Positions 24,634 through 33,877 are shown, counted from the stretch's first letter. The stretch is 60,342 nucleotides of DNA from Bacteroidota bacterium (GCA_023411265.1 JAEYOX010000010.1:1-60342), one strand, 5' to 3'. Numbers and translations: made by a program. The notes: generated by a model from the sequence alone, not told the origin.

Positions 24634-25200
24634 ATGATGAAGAAAATTGTTGTATTAATAAGTGGTTCAGGGACAAACCTTCAGCGGATTATTGACTGTA
24701 TCCGCAGCGGAGAAATTGCTGATGCCAAAATTGAAATGGTGGTGGCAGACCGTGCTTGTTACGGACTTCAGCGTGCTGAAAATGCTGGAATCCCAAACAG
24801 GATCATCAAGCGTGGAGTGGCATTCTCTGATCAACTAGATAAATTAATTCCCGAAAATATTGATCTCATTGTGCTTGCAGGTTTTCTTTCCATTCTGAAT
24901 GATAAATTTTGCGAAAAATACGATGGAAAAATAATCAATATCCATCCGGCATTGTTACCGAAATTCGGCGGCTTCGGAATGTGGGGTATGAATGTTCACC
25001 GGGCTGTTCTGGAAGCCGGAGAAAAAGAAAGTGGTGCCACAGTGCATTATGTGACATCAGGAATTGATGAAGGCGAAATTATTCTTCAGGGAAAAGTGAA
25101 GATTGATGAAAATGATACTACGGAAACGCTTGCCGCCAAAATTCATCAGGTTGAATATGAGATTTTTCCGAAAGCAATTAATATGATTTTAAATGAATAA
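24634..25200 (+). CDS. purN: Phosphoribosylglycinamide formyltransferase
   Basis: A 188-residue GAR transformylase, step 3 of purine synthesis, using 10-formyl-THF. Seen: VVLISGSGTNLQRIID at the N-terminus, NIHPALLPKFGGFGMWGM (catalytic His and Asn region) and VTSGIDEGEIILQ (catalytic Asp). Two adjacent ATGs, 24634 and 24637, are possible starts. Its last codons overlap the start of the metallophosphatase gene in the sequence ATGAATAA, so the two are translationally coupled. Confidence 0.95.
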   Translation: MMKKIVVLISGSGTNLQRIIDCIRSGEIADAKIEMVVADRACYGLQRAENAGIPNRIIKRGVAFSDQLDKLIPENIDLIVLAGFLSILNDKFCEKYDGKIINIHPALLPKFGGFGMWGMNVHRAVLEAGEKESGATVHYVTSGIDEGEIILQGKVKIDENDTTETLAAKIHQVEYEIFPKAINMILNE

Positions 25201-25897
25201 AACAGCTTTCATAACGGACCTGCATCTTCTGGAAACAAAAACCGAAAAAAAGGGTGTGAATACACTCCAGAATTGGAAAACAGTTCTGAAGGATCTTACT
25301 GAAAGAGGAATTAAAAATCTCATATTCGGCGGCGATTTGGGCTCCAAAGAAGCACTGAAAATAATTTTTGAAGATGTAGCCAATCTGGACGTACACGTTA
25401 TTTTGGGAAATCATGACCATATCGAAAATTTTGAGAAATATTGTCCAGAATCAGCGAAAAAAAATGAACTATTCTACAATGTAAAACTCGGAAATGTTCA
25501 AGGGATTTTCCTCGACACTTCGTCTTCTCAGTTAAGCGAGAAACAGCAGGAATTCTTACATAGAGCTTTGGAATCCGCCCAAAATCCAGTGCTGTTCATA
25601 CATCATCCGTTATTGGATATCGGATCCTGGCTGGATAGCAAACATCCTTTGAAAAACCGGAAAACAGTGCAGGAAATTATTGAAAGCACCGGCAAAAGAA
25701 CAACTGTGTTTTGTGGCCATTATCACAAGTTTCATGAGTCATCATCCCAGCTCATCAGCCAAATTATAGCACCCGCAGTCTCCTATCAGATTCCGTATAG
25801 TAAAGATTACCAGTCAGACACCTCAACATTTGGTTATCTGATTTTAGATTTTGATGGTAATATACCGGAATATGAAACGGTAATTTTTAAGAAGTAA
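25193..25897 (+). CDS. Calcineurin-like metallophosphoesterase, coupled to purN
   Basis: A 234-residue protein with all five metallophosphoesterase blocks: TDLHL (Asp9, His11), GGDLGS, GNHDH, FIHHPLLD and CGHYHKF. It resembles Icc/CpdA-like phosphoesterases. The start overlaps the purN stop by 8 nt, so it belongs to the purine operon. A nucleotide or phosphoribosyl substrate is inferred from location only. Cytoplasmic, no signal peptide. Confidence 0.88.
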   Translation: MNKTAFITDLHLLETKTEKKGVNTLQNWKTVLKDLTERGIKNLIFGGDLGSKEALKIIFEDVANLDVHVILGNHDHIENFEKYCPESAKKNELFYNVKLGNVQGIFLDTSSSQLSEKQQEFLHRALESAQNPVLFIHHPLLDIGSWLDSKHPLKNRKTVQEIIESTGKRTTVFCGHYHKFHESSSQLISQIIAPAVSYQIPYSKDYQSDTSTFGYLILDFDGNIPEYETVIFKK

Positions 25898-25952
25898 ATG
25901 AAATCAAACGGTTGAGATCAATCAACATTATATGAAAATAAATTAAAGAAAA

Positions 25953-27470
25953 ATGTCAAAGAAAAGAGCATTGATCAGTGTTTCCAACAAAAACGGGCTT
26001 ACTGATTTCGCTAAATTTTTAGAAAAAAACAATTACGAACTTATTTCAACTGGCGGAACTTATAAGCATTTGAAAGAGGGCGGGCTGAGTCCCGTTCAGA
26101 TTGATGAAATCACCAGCTTTCCGGAGATGCTGGACGGTAGAGTGAAGACACTTCACCCGAAAGTGCACGGCGGACTTTTGGCCGTTCGCTCCAATGAAGA
26201 ACACATGAAAACCGTTCAGGAGCATGAAATTGGTTTGATCGATATGGTAATCGTGAACCTGTATCCGTTTTTCGAAAATGTAAATAAGGACATTTCCCTA
26301 GATGAAAAAGTTGAGTTTATCGATATTGGCGGGCCTTCGATGCTGCGTTCCGCGGCGAAGAACTTTGACAGTGTGACGGTAATTACCGATGTGGAAGATT
26401 ATGAAGAGGTTCAAAATGAAATAGCTGAACAAGGCGATACCATTTTGGAAACCAGAAAAAAATTAGCCGGAAAAGTGTTCAACCTCACTTCGGCTTATGA
26501 TGCAGCTATTTCGAGAATGCTTTTAGACGAAGAATTCCCTACCTATTTGAATGCATCTTACAAGAAAGTAGCTGATTTGAGATATGGTGAAAACCCGCAT
26601 CAGAGAGCAGCGTATTACGTTTCGACTTTTGAAAACGGAGCGATGAAAGATTTTGAACAGTTGGGCGGTAAGGAACTGTCTTTCAACAATCTTCGCGATA
26701 TGGATCTGTGCTGGAAAGTGGTTCAGGAATTTAAAGACGAAATGGCTTGTTGCGCAGTAAAACATTCAACTCCTTGCGGTGTTTCTATCGGAACTACCGC
26801 TTTAGAAACGTACCAGAAGACCTTTGAATGCGATCCTGTTTCCATCTTTGGTGGAATTGTGGGCATGAACTACAAAGTGGATGCGGCCACAGCTGAGGAA
26901 TTGAATAAAACATTTCTAGAAATCGTGATGGCACCTGATTTTGATTCAGAAGCATTGGAAATTCTGAATCAAAAGAAAAATGTAAGAATTATTAAAATAA
27001 AAAATCCGGTTTCAGATCAGCATACGTGGGTGAAAACGGACGGCGGAATGCTGGTTCAGGACAATGATGCGCAATTTTCGGAAGATATAAAAGTGGTGAC
27101 GGAAATTCAACCAACCCCGGAGCAGGAAAAGGCACTTCTTTTTGCCCAGAGAGTGGTGAAATATGTTAAATCAAATGCCATTGTAGTTTCCAATGGAAAT
27201 CAGGCGCTGGGAATTGGAGGTGGCCAAGTAAACCGGATTTGGGCTACGCAACAGGCTGTAGAACGGGCAAAAGGGAAATTCAGCGGAGATTTGGTTCTGG
27301 CTTCCGATGCGTTTTTCCCTTTCAGAGATGTGGTTGATTTCTGTGCCGAGCAGGGGATTAAAGCTATTATTCAGCCTGGTGGAAGCTTGAAAGATCAGGA
27401 TTCTGTGGAAGCAGCGAACGAACATAAGATCCCGATGATGATGACCGGAATGCGACATTTCCTGCATTGA
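25953..27470 (+). CDS. purH: Bifunctional AICAR formyltransferase / IMP cyclohydrolase
   Basis: A 505-residue enzyme for the last two purine steps (AICAR to FAICAR to IMP). The N-terminal IMP cyclohydrolase domain has RALISVSNKNGLTDFAKFL, STGGTYKHLKEGG and MLDGRVKTLHPKVHGGLLA. The C-terminal transformylase has DLRYGENPHQRAAYY, VKHSTPCGVSIG (usual KHxNPCG with Asn replaced by Thr), LASDAFFPFRDVVD and a terminal GMRHFLH. Full length. Confidence 0.96.
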   Translation: MSKKRALISVSNKNGLTDFAKFLEKNNYELISTGGTYKHLKEGGLSPVQIDEITSFPEMLDGRVKTLHPKVHGGLLAVRSNEEHMKTVQEHEIGLIDMVIVNLYPFFENVNKDISLDEKVEFIDIGGPSMLRSAAKNFDSVTVITDVEDYEEVQNEIAEQGDTILETRKKLAGKVFNLTSAYDAAISRMLLDEEFPTYLNASYKKVADLRYGENPHQRAAYYVSTFENGAMKDFEQLGGKELSFNNLRDMDLCWKVVQEFKDEMACCAVKHSTPCGVSIGTTALETYQKTFECDPVSIFGGIVGMNYKVDAATAEELNKTFLEIVMAPDFDSEALEILNQKKNVRIIKIKNPVSDQHTWVKTDGGMLVQDNDAQFSEDIKVVTEIQPTPEQEKALLFAQRVVKYVKSNAIVVSNGNQALGIGGGQVNRIWATQQAVERAKGKFSGDLVLASDAFFPFRDVVDFCAEQGIKAIIQPGGSLKDQDSVEAANEHKIPMMMTGMRHFLH

Positions 27471-27532
27471 TTTCTCAGGAAAAATCATATTGTGAAGCAA
27501 ATACTTCTCTTGTTATTCGCTTTATAAATCAT

Positions 27533-27540
27533 TAAATTTG
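27533..27540 (+). promoter_or_regulatory. Putative purD promoter, -7 box
   Basis: TAAATTTG, an exact match, 24 nt before the purD ATG; purD can thus be transcribed apart from purMNH. Confidence 0.6.
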
Positions 27541-27563
27541 TACATTAAAATCAAAAGAATATC

Positions 27564-28802
27564 ATGAGAATATTGATTATTGGAAACGGAGGTAGGGAAG
27601 CCGCTTTCGGGAAAAAACTCTCCGAAGACAGCAGGGTTAGCCAACTGTATTTTGCGAAAGGCAATGCAACTACAGAAAAATTGGGAAAAAATATTTCGCT
27701 TACAGACAATCAGGAACTGGTGAGTTTCGCTATTGATGAAGCTATCGATCTTACCATTGTAGGTCCGGAAGCTTTCTTGGTGAGCGGAATTGTGGACGAT
27801 TTCCGAAAAGCAGGTTTACGGATTTTCGGTCCTGAAAAAAAGGTGGCTAAGCTGGAAGGAAGTAAAGCGTATTCTAAGAAATTTATGCAGGAATATGGTG
27901 TGAAAACTGCCGAAGCCAATATATTCACTTCTTACGTTGAAGCCAGAAATTTTCTCGAGAAACAGAACTTTCCTTTAATCATAAAAGCTTCCGGACTTGC
28001 CCAGGGAAAGGGAGTGGTTCTCGCCAATAATAGAGATGAGGCCATGAAAACCATTCATGATTTCATGATTGCTAAAATTTACGGAGATGCTGGTATACAA
28101 GTGGTTATTGAAGAATATCTGAGAGGATTTGAGACATCAATCATCTGTTTTTCCAACGGAAAAGAACTCTATCCCTGCATTGCTGCGAAAGATTATAAAA
28201 AGGCCGGAACAGGAAACAAAGGATCCAATACAGGCGGAATGGGAAGTGTGGCACCGAGCCCTGAATTTACAGAAAAACATTTTGCAGATTTTCAAAAAAA
28301 CATTCTGGAACCTACCGTTAATGGGTTGAAAGATCAGTATTTAATGTTCAAAGGATTTATCTTTTTCGGACTGATGGTGACGGACAAAGGCTGCCATTTA
28401 CTGGAATATAACATGCGGTCCGGAGATCCTGAAACTCAGGTAATTCTTCCGCTACTTGAAAATAATCTTTTAGACACCATAAATGATTGTCTTGATGGTA
28501 ATGATATTGAGCTGAAATTTAAAGACGAAAAAGCGGTTTGCCTCGTGATGGCTTCCGGCGGATACCCCGGAAAATACGATACCGGGTTCGAGATACGTAA
28601 TCTGGAAAAAGCAGAAGACGTTTCGGTTTATCTCGCTGGCGCTTCCACTAAAGCGGGAACGGTGTATACCAACGGGGGACGCGTGGTGAATCTTGTGGCA
28701 ACTGCACCTACTTTTGCGGAAGCCCGCGAAAAAGTGTATGATGCTGCCAATGTTATTCATTTCGACTACGCATTTTACAGAGAAGATATAGCAGATTTTT
28801 AA
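27564..28802 (+). CDS. purD: Phosphoribosylamine-glycine ligase
   Basis: A 412-residue ATP-grasp enzyme, step 2 of purine synthesis (PRA + glycine to GAR). Seen: ILIIGNGGREAAFGKKL at the start, LTIVGPEAFLVSGIVDDFR, FPLIIKASGLAQGKGVVLA (ATP-grasp), GTGNKGSNTGGMGSVAPSP and the metal site YNMRSGDPETQVILPLL. Full length. Ends at a terminator that separates it from guaA. Confidence 0.96.
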   Translation: MRILIIGNGGREAAFGKKLSEDSRVSQLYFAKGNATTEKLGKNISLTDNQELVSFAIDEAIDLTIVGPEAFLVSGIVDDFRKAGLRIFGPEKKVAKLEGSKAYSKKFMQEYGVKTAEANIFTSYVEARNFLEKQNFPLIIKASGLAQGKGVVLANNRDEAMKTIHDFMIAKIYGDAGIQVVIEEYLRGFETSIICFSNGKELYPCIAAKDYKKAGTGNKGSNTGGMGSVAPSPEFTEKHFADFQKNILEPTVNGLKDQYLMFKGFIFFGLMVTDKGCHLLEYNMRSGDPETQVILPLLENNLLDTINDCLDGNDIELKFKDEKAVCLVMASGGYPGKYDTGFEIRNLEKAEDVSVYLAGASTKAGTVYTNGGRVVNLVATAPTFAEAREKVYDAANVIHFDYAFYREDIADF

Positions 28803-28808
28803 ATAATT

Positions 28809-28833
28809 AAGCGTGTTTCATGCACGCTTTTTT
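28809..28833 (+). terminator. Rho-independent terminator after purD
   Basis: AAGCGTG (28809-28815) pairs with CACGCTT (28823-28829), then T residues. Confidence 0.85.
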
Positions 28834-28840
28834 ATTTTTG
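28833..28840 (+). promoter_or_regulatory. Putative guaA promoter, -7 box
   Basis: TATTTTTG abuts the purD terminator and lies 64 nt before the guaA ATG, giving a fairly long 5' UTR that contains a small GAGC/GCTC hairpin at about 28843-28859. Confidence 0.55.
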
Positions 28841-28904
28841 CAGAGCCTTTTTTTAGCTCCACAGCATTTATAACCAATATTAACTTTAAACTCTTGATAA
28901 AAAT

Positions 28905-30434
28905 ATGACCAATGGTATCCTGATATTGGATTTCGGTTCACAATATAATCAGCTCATCGGGCGCAGAATCCGGGAAATGGAAGTTTACTCCGAAATTATC
29001 CCATTCAATACTCCTCTGGAAGAAATTCTTTCCAAAAAACCTGTCGGAATTATTTTATCCGGTGGTCCAAGTTCTGTAAATGCTGCAGATGCACATCTGA
29101 TAGACCGTGCTCTTTTCGATGCCGGAATTCCTGTTCTTGGGATTTGCTACGGAATGCAGCTCAGTGCGCACCTTCTAGGCGGAAAGGTTAGCAAGGGAAT
29201 CAAAGGCGAATATGGAAAATCTGAACTGGAAATTTTGCGAAGCAATCCGTTATTTACCGGCGTTTCAAGAAAGTCTACGGTTTGGATGAGCCATTTCGAT
29301 GAAGTGGAAGAAGTTCCGGAAGGATTTGAAATTTCTGCCAGAAGCGGTGTTATTGCTGCGATGGCTAACGAGGAAAAAAATATTTTCACCTTGCAGTTCC
29401 ATCCTGAGGTAACGCATACAGAAGAAGGGAAGAAAATTCTGGAAAACTTTGTTTTTAATATCTGCAAAGCAGAAAAAAACTGGAAACTTTCAGGCTATAT
29501 TGAAAGAACTATTGCTGAAATTCGGGAAAAAGTGGGGAATGATAAAGTGATTCTCGGCCTTTCCGGAGGTGTGGATTCTTCCGTAGCGGCAGTTCTTATT
29601 CATAAAGCTATTGGCGATCAGCTGACTTGCATTTTCGTAGATACTGGACTTCTTAGAAAGGATGAAGGACGGAAAGTAATGGAAAACTATGGTGAGCATT
29701 TCCACATGAAAATTGATATGGTGGATGCTTCTGAAAGATTTCTCAGTAAGCTGAAAGGAATTTCGGATCCTGAGGAAAAAAGAAAGGCCATAGGGAATGA
29801 ATTTATTGCCGTTTTTGATGAGGAAGCGCACAAATTTGAGGGTGCTAAATTTCTCGCTCAGGGAACCATTTATCCCGATGTTATTGAAAGTCAATCCGTG
29901 AAAGGCCCATCTGCGGTTATTAAATCACATCATAATGTGGGCGGACTACCAGAAAACATGAAAATGAAGCTGATAGAGCCGCTTCGTGAGCTTTTCAAAG
30001 ATGAAGTCAGAAAAGTAGGAGAGGAATTGGGAATTCCGCATCATTTGGTATACCGCCATCCTTTTCCGGGGCCCGGATTGGGAATCCGTATTTTAGGGGA
30101 AGTGGATGCAGAAAAAGTAAAAATTTTGCAGGAAGCCGATGATATTTTCATTGAAGAACTGTATAAAAATAATTTATATGAAAAGGTTTCTCAGGCTTTT
30201 GTAGTATTGCTTCCCGTGAAATCAGTGGGGGTAATGGGTGATGAAAGAACGTATGAATATACAGCTGTGATACGTTCCGCCAATACGATTGACTTTATGA
30301 CGGCAGAATTCAGCAAATTGCCGTGGGAATTTCTTGAGCATGTTTCGAACCGGATTATTAATGAAGTCCGCGGTATCAATCGGGTAGCATATGATATTTC
30401 CAGCAAACCACCTGCAACGATCGAGTGGGAATAA
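28905..30434 (+). CDS. guaA: GMP synthase (glutamine-hydrolysing)
   Basis: A 509-residue enzyme converting XMP to GMP. The class I glutamine amidotransferase (1-190) has the nucleophile Cys81 in LGICYGMQL and the His166/Glu168 pair in LQFHPEVTH. The ATP pyrophosphatase domain has the P-loop LSGGVDSSVAA (219-229). The C-terminal dimerisation domain ends with the family signature ISSKPPATIEWE. Transcribed from its own promoter and closed by a 13-bp-stem terminator. Confidence 0.97.
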   Translation: MTNGILILDFGSQYNQLIGRRIREMEVYSEIIPFNTPLEEILSKKPVGIILSGGPSSVNAADAHLIDRALFDAGIPVLGICYGMQLSAHLLGGKVSKGIKGEYGKSELEILRSNPLFTGVSRKSTVWMSHFDEVEEVPEGFEISARSGVIAAMANEEKNIFTLQFHPEVTHTEEGKKILENFVFNICKAEKNWKLSGYIERTIAEIREKVGNDKVILGLSGGVDSSVAAVLIHKAIGDQLTCIFVDTGLLRKDEGRKVMENYGEHFHMKIDMVDASERFLSKLKGISDPEEKRKAIGNEFIAVFDEEAHKFEGAKFLAQGTIYPDVIESQSVKGPSAVIKSHHNVGGLPENMKMKLIEPLRELFKDEVRKVGEELGIPHHLVYRHPFPGPGLGIRILGEVDAEKVKILQEADDIFIEELYKNNLYEKVSQAFVVLLPVKSVGVMGDERTYEYTAVIRSANTIDFMTAEFSKLPWEFLEHVSNRIINEVRGINRVAYDISSKPPATIEWE

Positions 30435-30454
30435 AAGTGAACTTCCGTCAAAAA

Positions 30455-30486
30455 ACAAAGCCGTTTCCCAGATGAAACGGCTTTGT
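30455..30486. terminator. Strong bidirectional terminator, guaA / acyl-CoA dehydrogenase
   Basis: ACAAAGCCGTTTC (30455-30467) pairs over 13 bp with GAAACGGCTTTGT (30474-30486), between convergent genes. Confidence 0.88.
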
Positions 30487-30510
30487 TTGTTTTGCGTAAT
30501 TAGGTTACAA

Positions 30511-31638
30511 TTATTGGGTAATGGCTCTTCCAATGACGAGTCGTTGGATTTCAGAAGTACCTTCGCCAATGGTACATAATTTACTGTCGCGGTAATATTT
30601 TTCTGCAGGGAAATCTTTGGTGTAGCCATAACCTCCGAAGATCTGCACTGCATTGTTGGCGATTCTAACACAAGCTTCCGAAGCATATAATTTGGCCATA
30701 GCACCTTCTTTCGTCATTTTTTCTTTTGCATTTTTTAGCGTAGAAGCTCTTTGAATCAAAAGTTCTGCCGCATCAATTTCCGTCGCCATATCCGCGAGCA
30801 TGAAATTAATTGCCTGAAAACTGGAGATGGCTTTTCCGAACTGATGTCTTTCCTGAGCATATTTTAAGGCAGCTTTGTAAGCACCCCGCGCAATCCCCAA
30901 TGAAAGGGCAGCAATGGAAATTCTTCCACCGTCCAAAATCTTCATAGCCTGCTTAAAACCTTCGCCCACTTCTCCCAGTCTGTGGCTGTCGGGAACTCTC
31001 ACCTGATCAAAAATAAGTTCGGCGGTTTCCGAAGCTCTCATCCCGAGTTTATTTTCTTTTTTTCCGGAAGTAAAACCCGGCATTCCCTTTTCAAGAACAA
31101 AAGCGGTAGAATTATTCTTAGCGCCTTTCTCGCCGGTGCGGGTCATTACTACAGCGATGTCTCCTGAAATAGCATGGGTGATGAAATTTTTTGCTCCGTT
31201 AATGATCCAATCGTCACCGTCTTTTATAGCGGTTGTGCTCATTCCTCCGGAATCTGAACCGGTGTTGTGTTCGGTAAGTCCCCAAGCTCCAATGACATGT
31301 CCTGATGCCAGTTTGGGTAACCATTTATTTCTCTGTTCTTCATTTCCGAACTCATATATATGATTGGTACACAAAGAATTATGTGCAGCAAGCGAAAGAC
31401 CTATTGAAGGATCTACTTGAGAAATCTCGTCTAAAATAGTAACATATTCGTGATAACCCAATCCTGAGCCGCCATACTCTTCGGGTATGACGATACCCAT
31501 AAATCCCATTTCACCCAGTTGATGAAAAAGTTCTACCGGAAAGGTCTGGCTTTCGTCCCAATCCATAATGTGGGGGCGGATATTTTTCTCTGCAAAATCT
31601 TTGGCCGTTTCGGCAATCATTTTAATATCGTGGTTCAT
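30511..31638 (-). CDS. Acyl-CoA dehydrogenase (short/medium-chain type)
   Basis: A 375-residue FAD enzyme of usual ACAD length that introduces the alpha-beta double bond in acyl-CoA. Seen: IPEEYGGSGLGYHEYV, AWGLTEHNTGSDSGGMSTTA (FAD/substrate binding), IINGAKNFITHA, ERHQFGKAISSFQA and IFGGYGYTKDFPAEKYYRD. The catalytic Glu lies in GEGTSEIQRLVIGR near the C-terminus. The start lies 15 nt from a promoter box. A TGCATGCATA motif 100 nt upstream is shared with the marR promoter of the beta-oxidation operon, suggesting common control. Confidence 0.92.
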   Translation of the reverse strand: MNHDIKMIAETAKDFAEKNIRPHIMDWDESQTFPVELFHQLGEMGFMGIVIPEEYGGSGLGYHEYVTILDEISQVDPSIGLSLAAHNSLCTNHIYEFGNEEQRNKWLPKLASGHVIGAWGLTEHNTGSDSGGMSTTAIKDGDDWIINGAKNFITHAISGDIAVVMTRTGEKGAKNNSTAFVLEKGMPGFTSGKKENKLGMRASETAELIFDQVRVPDSHRLGEVGEGFKQAMKILDGGRISIAALSLGIARGAYKAALKYAQERHQFGKAISSFQAINFMLADMATEIDAAELLIQRASTLKNAKEKMTKEGAMAKLYASEACVRIANNAVQIFGGYGYTKDFPAEKYYRDSKLCTIGEGTSEIQRLVIGRAITQ

Positions 31639-31652
31639 AAATTTTGTTTGCC

Positions 31653-31660
31653 CAAAGATA
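31653..31660 (-). promoter_or_regulatory. Putative acyl-CoA dehydrogenase promoter, -7 box
   Basis: CAAAGATA on the plus strand (TATCTTTG on the coding strand), 15 nt before the ATG at 31638. A second match, CAAAAGTA, is at 31814-31821. Confidence 0.6.
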
Positions 31661-31740
31661 GAGAAAATGAAAAGATTATGAAAAAAGGAATTGAAGGAGG
31701 AATGAAGATTAAAAATGTAGGCAAAATATCCTCACGGATG

Positions 31741-31750
31741 TGCATGCATA
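31741..31750. promoter_or_regulatory. TGCATGCATA motif shared with the marR operator candidate
   Basis: TGCATGCATA at 31741-31750 is identical to part of the palindrome at 58357-58368. It is about 80 bp upstream of the acyl-CoA dehydrogenase -7 box. The rest of this 289-bp spacer holds no gene; AGTAA/TTACT forms a small hairpin at 31818-31832. Confidence 0.35.
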
Positions 31751-31927
31751 TTTACACCATCAAGCTATTTCTTCAGCAGGTTTTCTACAGTCTTACAAAA
31801 TAGAATAAATGGACAAAAGTAATGCGTTACTCACCATTCATATGTTAAAATAATCTCAAAGTCAATTCATGATGATAACTTCTGGCCGAGTCTTCCTTCT
31901 TTTTTCTTCCGATAATTAATCACTCAA

Positions 31928-33127
31928 TCATTCGGTCTTTACATTTTCCAAACAGTCTTTTATTCTCTTCATTGCTTCACGAAGTGCTGTTTCAGAAGTT
32001 GCATAAGAAAAACGGATACATTCCGGACTTCCAAAAGAGACGCCTCCTACGCTGCCAACGTGTGCCTGATCCAGCAGAAACATAGCGAAATCATCTGAAT
32101 CGTTGATCTTCACTCCGTTCAAAGTTTTTCCAAGATAGAAAGAAATGTCGGGGAAGAAATAAAAAGCAGATTTCGGCAAGAGAACTTTAAAGCCAGGAAT
32201 TTCACGTATCAGATCGTAAACTATATCTCTTCTTTTTTTAAATTCCTTAATCATATAGCTGAATTCCGACGGATCTCTTTGCAGGGCAGTTATTGAAGCT
32301 TTCTGCGCTACAGTATTGGCTCCACTCGTCATCTGACCCTGTATTTTTTCGCACGCTTTGGCCAGCCATTCCGGACACGCCGAATACCCAATCCGCCATC
32401 CCGTCATGGCAAAACCTTTAGACATCCCGTTGATGACAGCAACCTGCTCGTAAATTTCCGGGAAGGCAGCAATGGATTTTGTCGTTGTTTCATAATTGAT
32501 ATATTCATATATCTCGTCCGAAATTACCGTAATTTGCGGATGTTTGGCAATTACTTCTGCCAGAGATTTCAGTTCATCATAGGTATAATAACTTCCGCTG
32601 GGGTTGCATGGTGAACTGTAAAGCAGTGCTTTTGTCTTAGGTGTAATGGCTTCTTCCAGTTGTTCCGCCGTCATTTTAAAATCGTTGAAAAAGGAAGTTT
32701 TTACAAAAACCGATGTGCCGCCCATCATTTTTACCATTTCATCGTAGCTTACCCAGTACGGAACAGGAAGAATCACCTCGTCGCCATCGTTGATGATGGA
32801 AGCTAAAACGTTCAGAATAGCTTGTTTGGCACCGTTGGAAACACAGATTTGATTCGGCTGATAACGAAGTCCGTTGTCTCTTTCTAGTTTTTTACAGATG
32901 GCCTCTCTGAGTTCCAAAAAACCCGGCACCGGTGAATAGTGGCTGAAGTTCTGATGAATAGCTTCTATAGCAGAATTTTTGATTGGTTCGGGAACATCGA
33001 AATCCGGTTCGCCCAACGTCAGGCTGATTACATCAATACCCTGCGAGCGCATTTCGCGCGCTTTGTTGCTCATAACGAAAGTCTGCGAAAATCCTAAGCG
33101 TTGGATACGTTCTGATAATTTATTCAT
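31928..33127 (-). CDS. Pyridoxal-phosphate class I aminotransferase (aspartate aminotransferase-like)
   Basis: A 399-residue fold-type I transaminase. Seen: SLTLGEPDFDVPEPIK, FSHYSPVPGFLELREAI, NGAKQAILNVLA, YSSPCNPSGSYYTYDEL, VISDEIYEYINY, and the PLP Lys in INGMSKGFAMTGWRIGYSACP. This is the AspC (bacterial 1-gamma) pattern, forming aspartate or a related amino acid. The start is MNKLSERIQRL at 33127; an upstream ATG at 33145 would lie at or before the predicted transcription start. Divergent from rsmG. Confidence 0.9.
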   Translation of the reverse strand: MNKLSERIQRLGFSQTFVMSNKAREMRSQGIDVISLTLGEPDFDVPEPIKNSAIEAIHQNFSHYSPVPGFLELREAICKKLERDNGLRYQPNQICVSNGAKQAILNVLASIINDGDEVILPVPYWVSYDEMVKMMGGTSVFVKTSFFNDFKMTAEQLEEAITPKTKALLYSSPCNPSGSYYTYDELKSLAEVIAKHPQITVISDEIYEYINYETTTKSIAAFPEIYEQVAVINGMSKGFAMTGWRIGYSACPEWLAKACEKIQGQMTSGANTVAQKASITALQRDPSEFSYMIKEFKKRRDIVYDLIREIPGFKVLLPKSAFYFFPDISFYLGKTLNGVKINDSDDFAMFLLDQAHVGSVGGVSFGSPECIRFSYATSETALREAMKRIKDCLENVKTE

Positions 33128-33146
33128 AGCATGATTGGTAAACAAA

Positions 33147-33154
33147 CAAAGATA
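33147..33154 (-). promoter_or_regulatory. Putative aminotransferase promoter, -7 box
   Basis: CAAAGATA on the plus strand (TATCTTTG on the coding strand), 20 nt before the ATG at 33127. The rsmG -7 box lies only 42 bp away in the other direction. Confidence 0.6.
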
Positions 33155-33195
33155 CTATTTTGATCAAATATTTGGGTTTCAAACTCAATAAAAAG

Positions 33196-33203
33196 TATTT
33201 TTG
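33196..33203 (+). promoter_or_regulatory. Putative rsmG promoter, -7 box
   Basis: TATTTTTG, 13 nt before the first rsmG ATG (33216) and 16 nt before the second (33219). Confidence 0.6.
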
Positions 33204-33215
33204 CAATAATATATC

Positions 33216-33854
33216 ATGATGTCAACAGCGCTTATTTTAAAATATTTTCCTGAGATTTCGGATCTTCAAAAGGAACAATTTTCCCGATTAGAAACTCTTT
33301 ACAGGGAGTGGAATGAAAAAATCAATGTCATTTCCCGCAAGGATATGGATTCTTTATATGAAAAACATATTCTACATTCCCTAGGAATTGCAAAAGTTAT
33401 GGAATTTGCACCCGGCACGAAAGTTCTGGATGTAGGAACGGGAGGCGGTTTTCCTGGAATTCCGCTCGCTATTTTATTTCCGGAAGTTCATTTTACACTT
33501 ATCGATTCTATTGGAAAAAAAATTACAGTGGTCAAAGGAATTTCCGAGGAAATCGGACTTCAGAACGTGGAAGCAATTCATGGAAGGGCTGAACAACTGA
33601 AAAAGAAATTTCATTTCGTGGTAAGCCGTGCAGTAACCCAAATGCCAGAGTTTCTGCGTTGGCTGAAAGGCAAGTTCGAAAAAGAGCAGCTGAACACCCG
33701 CCACAACGGTGTATTGTATTTGAAAGGCGGCGATCTTGCCGAGGAACTTGCGGGCCTGCGCTGTGAGATTTTCCAGTTGAAACATTACTTTGATGAGGAA
33801 TTTTTTGAAACCAAAAAAGTAGTATATTTATCAAAGGGAAATTTCCAATCCTGA
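33216..33854 (+). CDS. rsmG: 16S rRNA (guanine-527-N7)-methyltransferase
   Basis: A 212-residue SAM-dependent RNA methyltransferase that makes m7G527 of 16S rRNA. Seen: EWNEKINVISRKDMDSLYEKH, the SAM motif VLDVGTGGGFPGIPLAI starting at residue 70, VHFTLIDSIGKK and HFVVSRAVTQMPEF. Two adjacent ATGs (33216, 33219) are possible starts. The next gene begins 23 nt after the stop, so they may be co-transcribed. Confidence 0.95.
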   Translation: MMSTALILKYFPEISDLQKEQFSRLETLYREWNEKINVISRKDMDSLYEKHILHSLGIAKVMEFAPGTKVLDVGTGGGFPGIPLAILFPEVHFTLIDSIGKKITVVKGISEEIGLQNVEAIHGRAEQLKKKFHFVVSRAVTQMPEFLRWLKGKFEKEQLNTRHNGVLYLKGGDLAEELAGLRCEIFQLKHYFDEEFFETKKVVYLSKGNFQS

Positions 33855-33877
33855 ATTTTTACTCAGCTATTTCATTC

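Noticed and set aside
31519..31803. 94-residue ORF in the spacer upstream of the acyl-CoA dehydrogenase
   Set aside because: Half of it is antisense to the dehydrogenase N-terminus; no recognisable motif or promoter.
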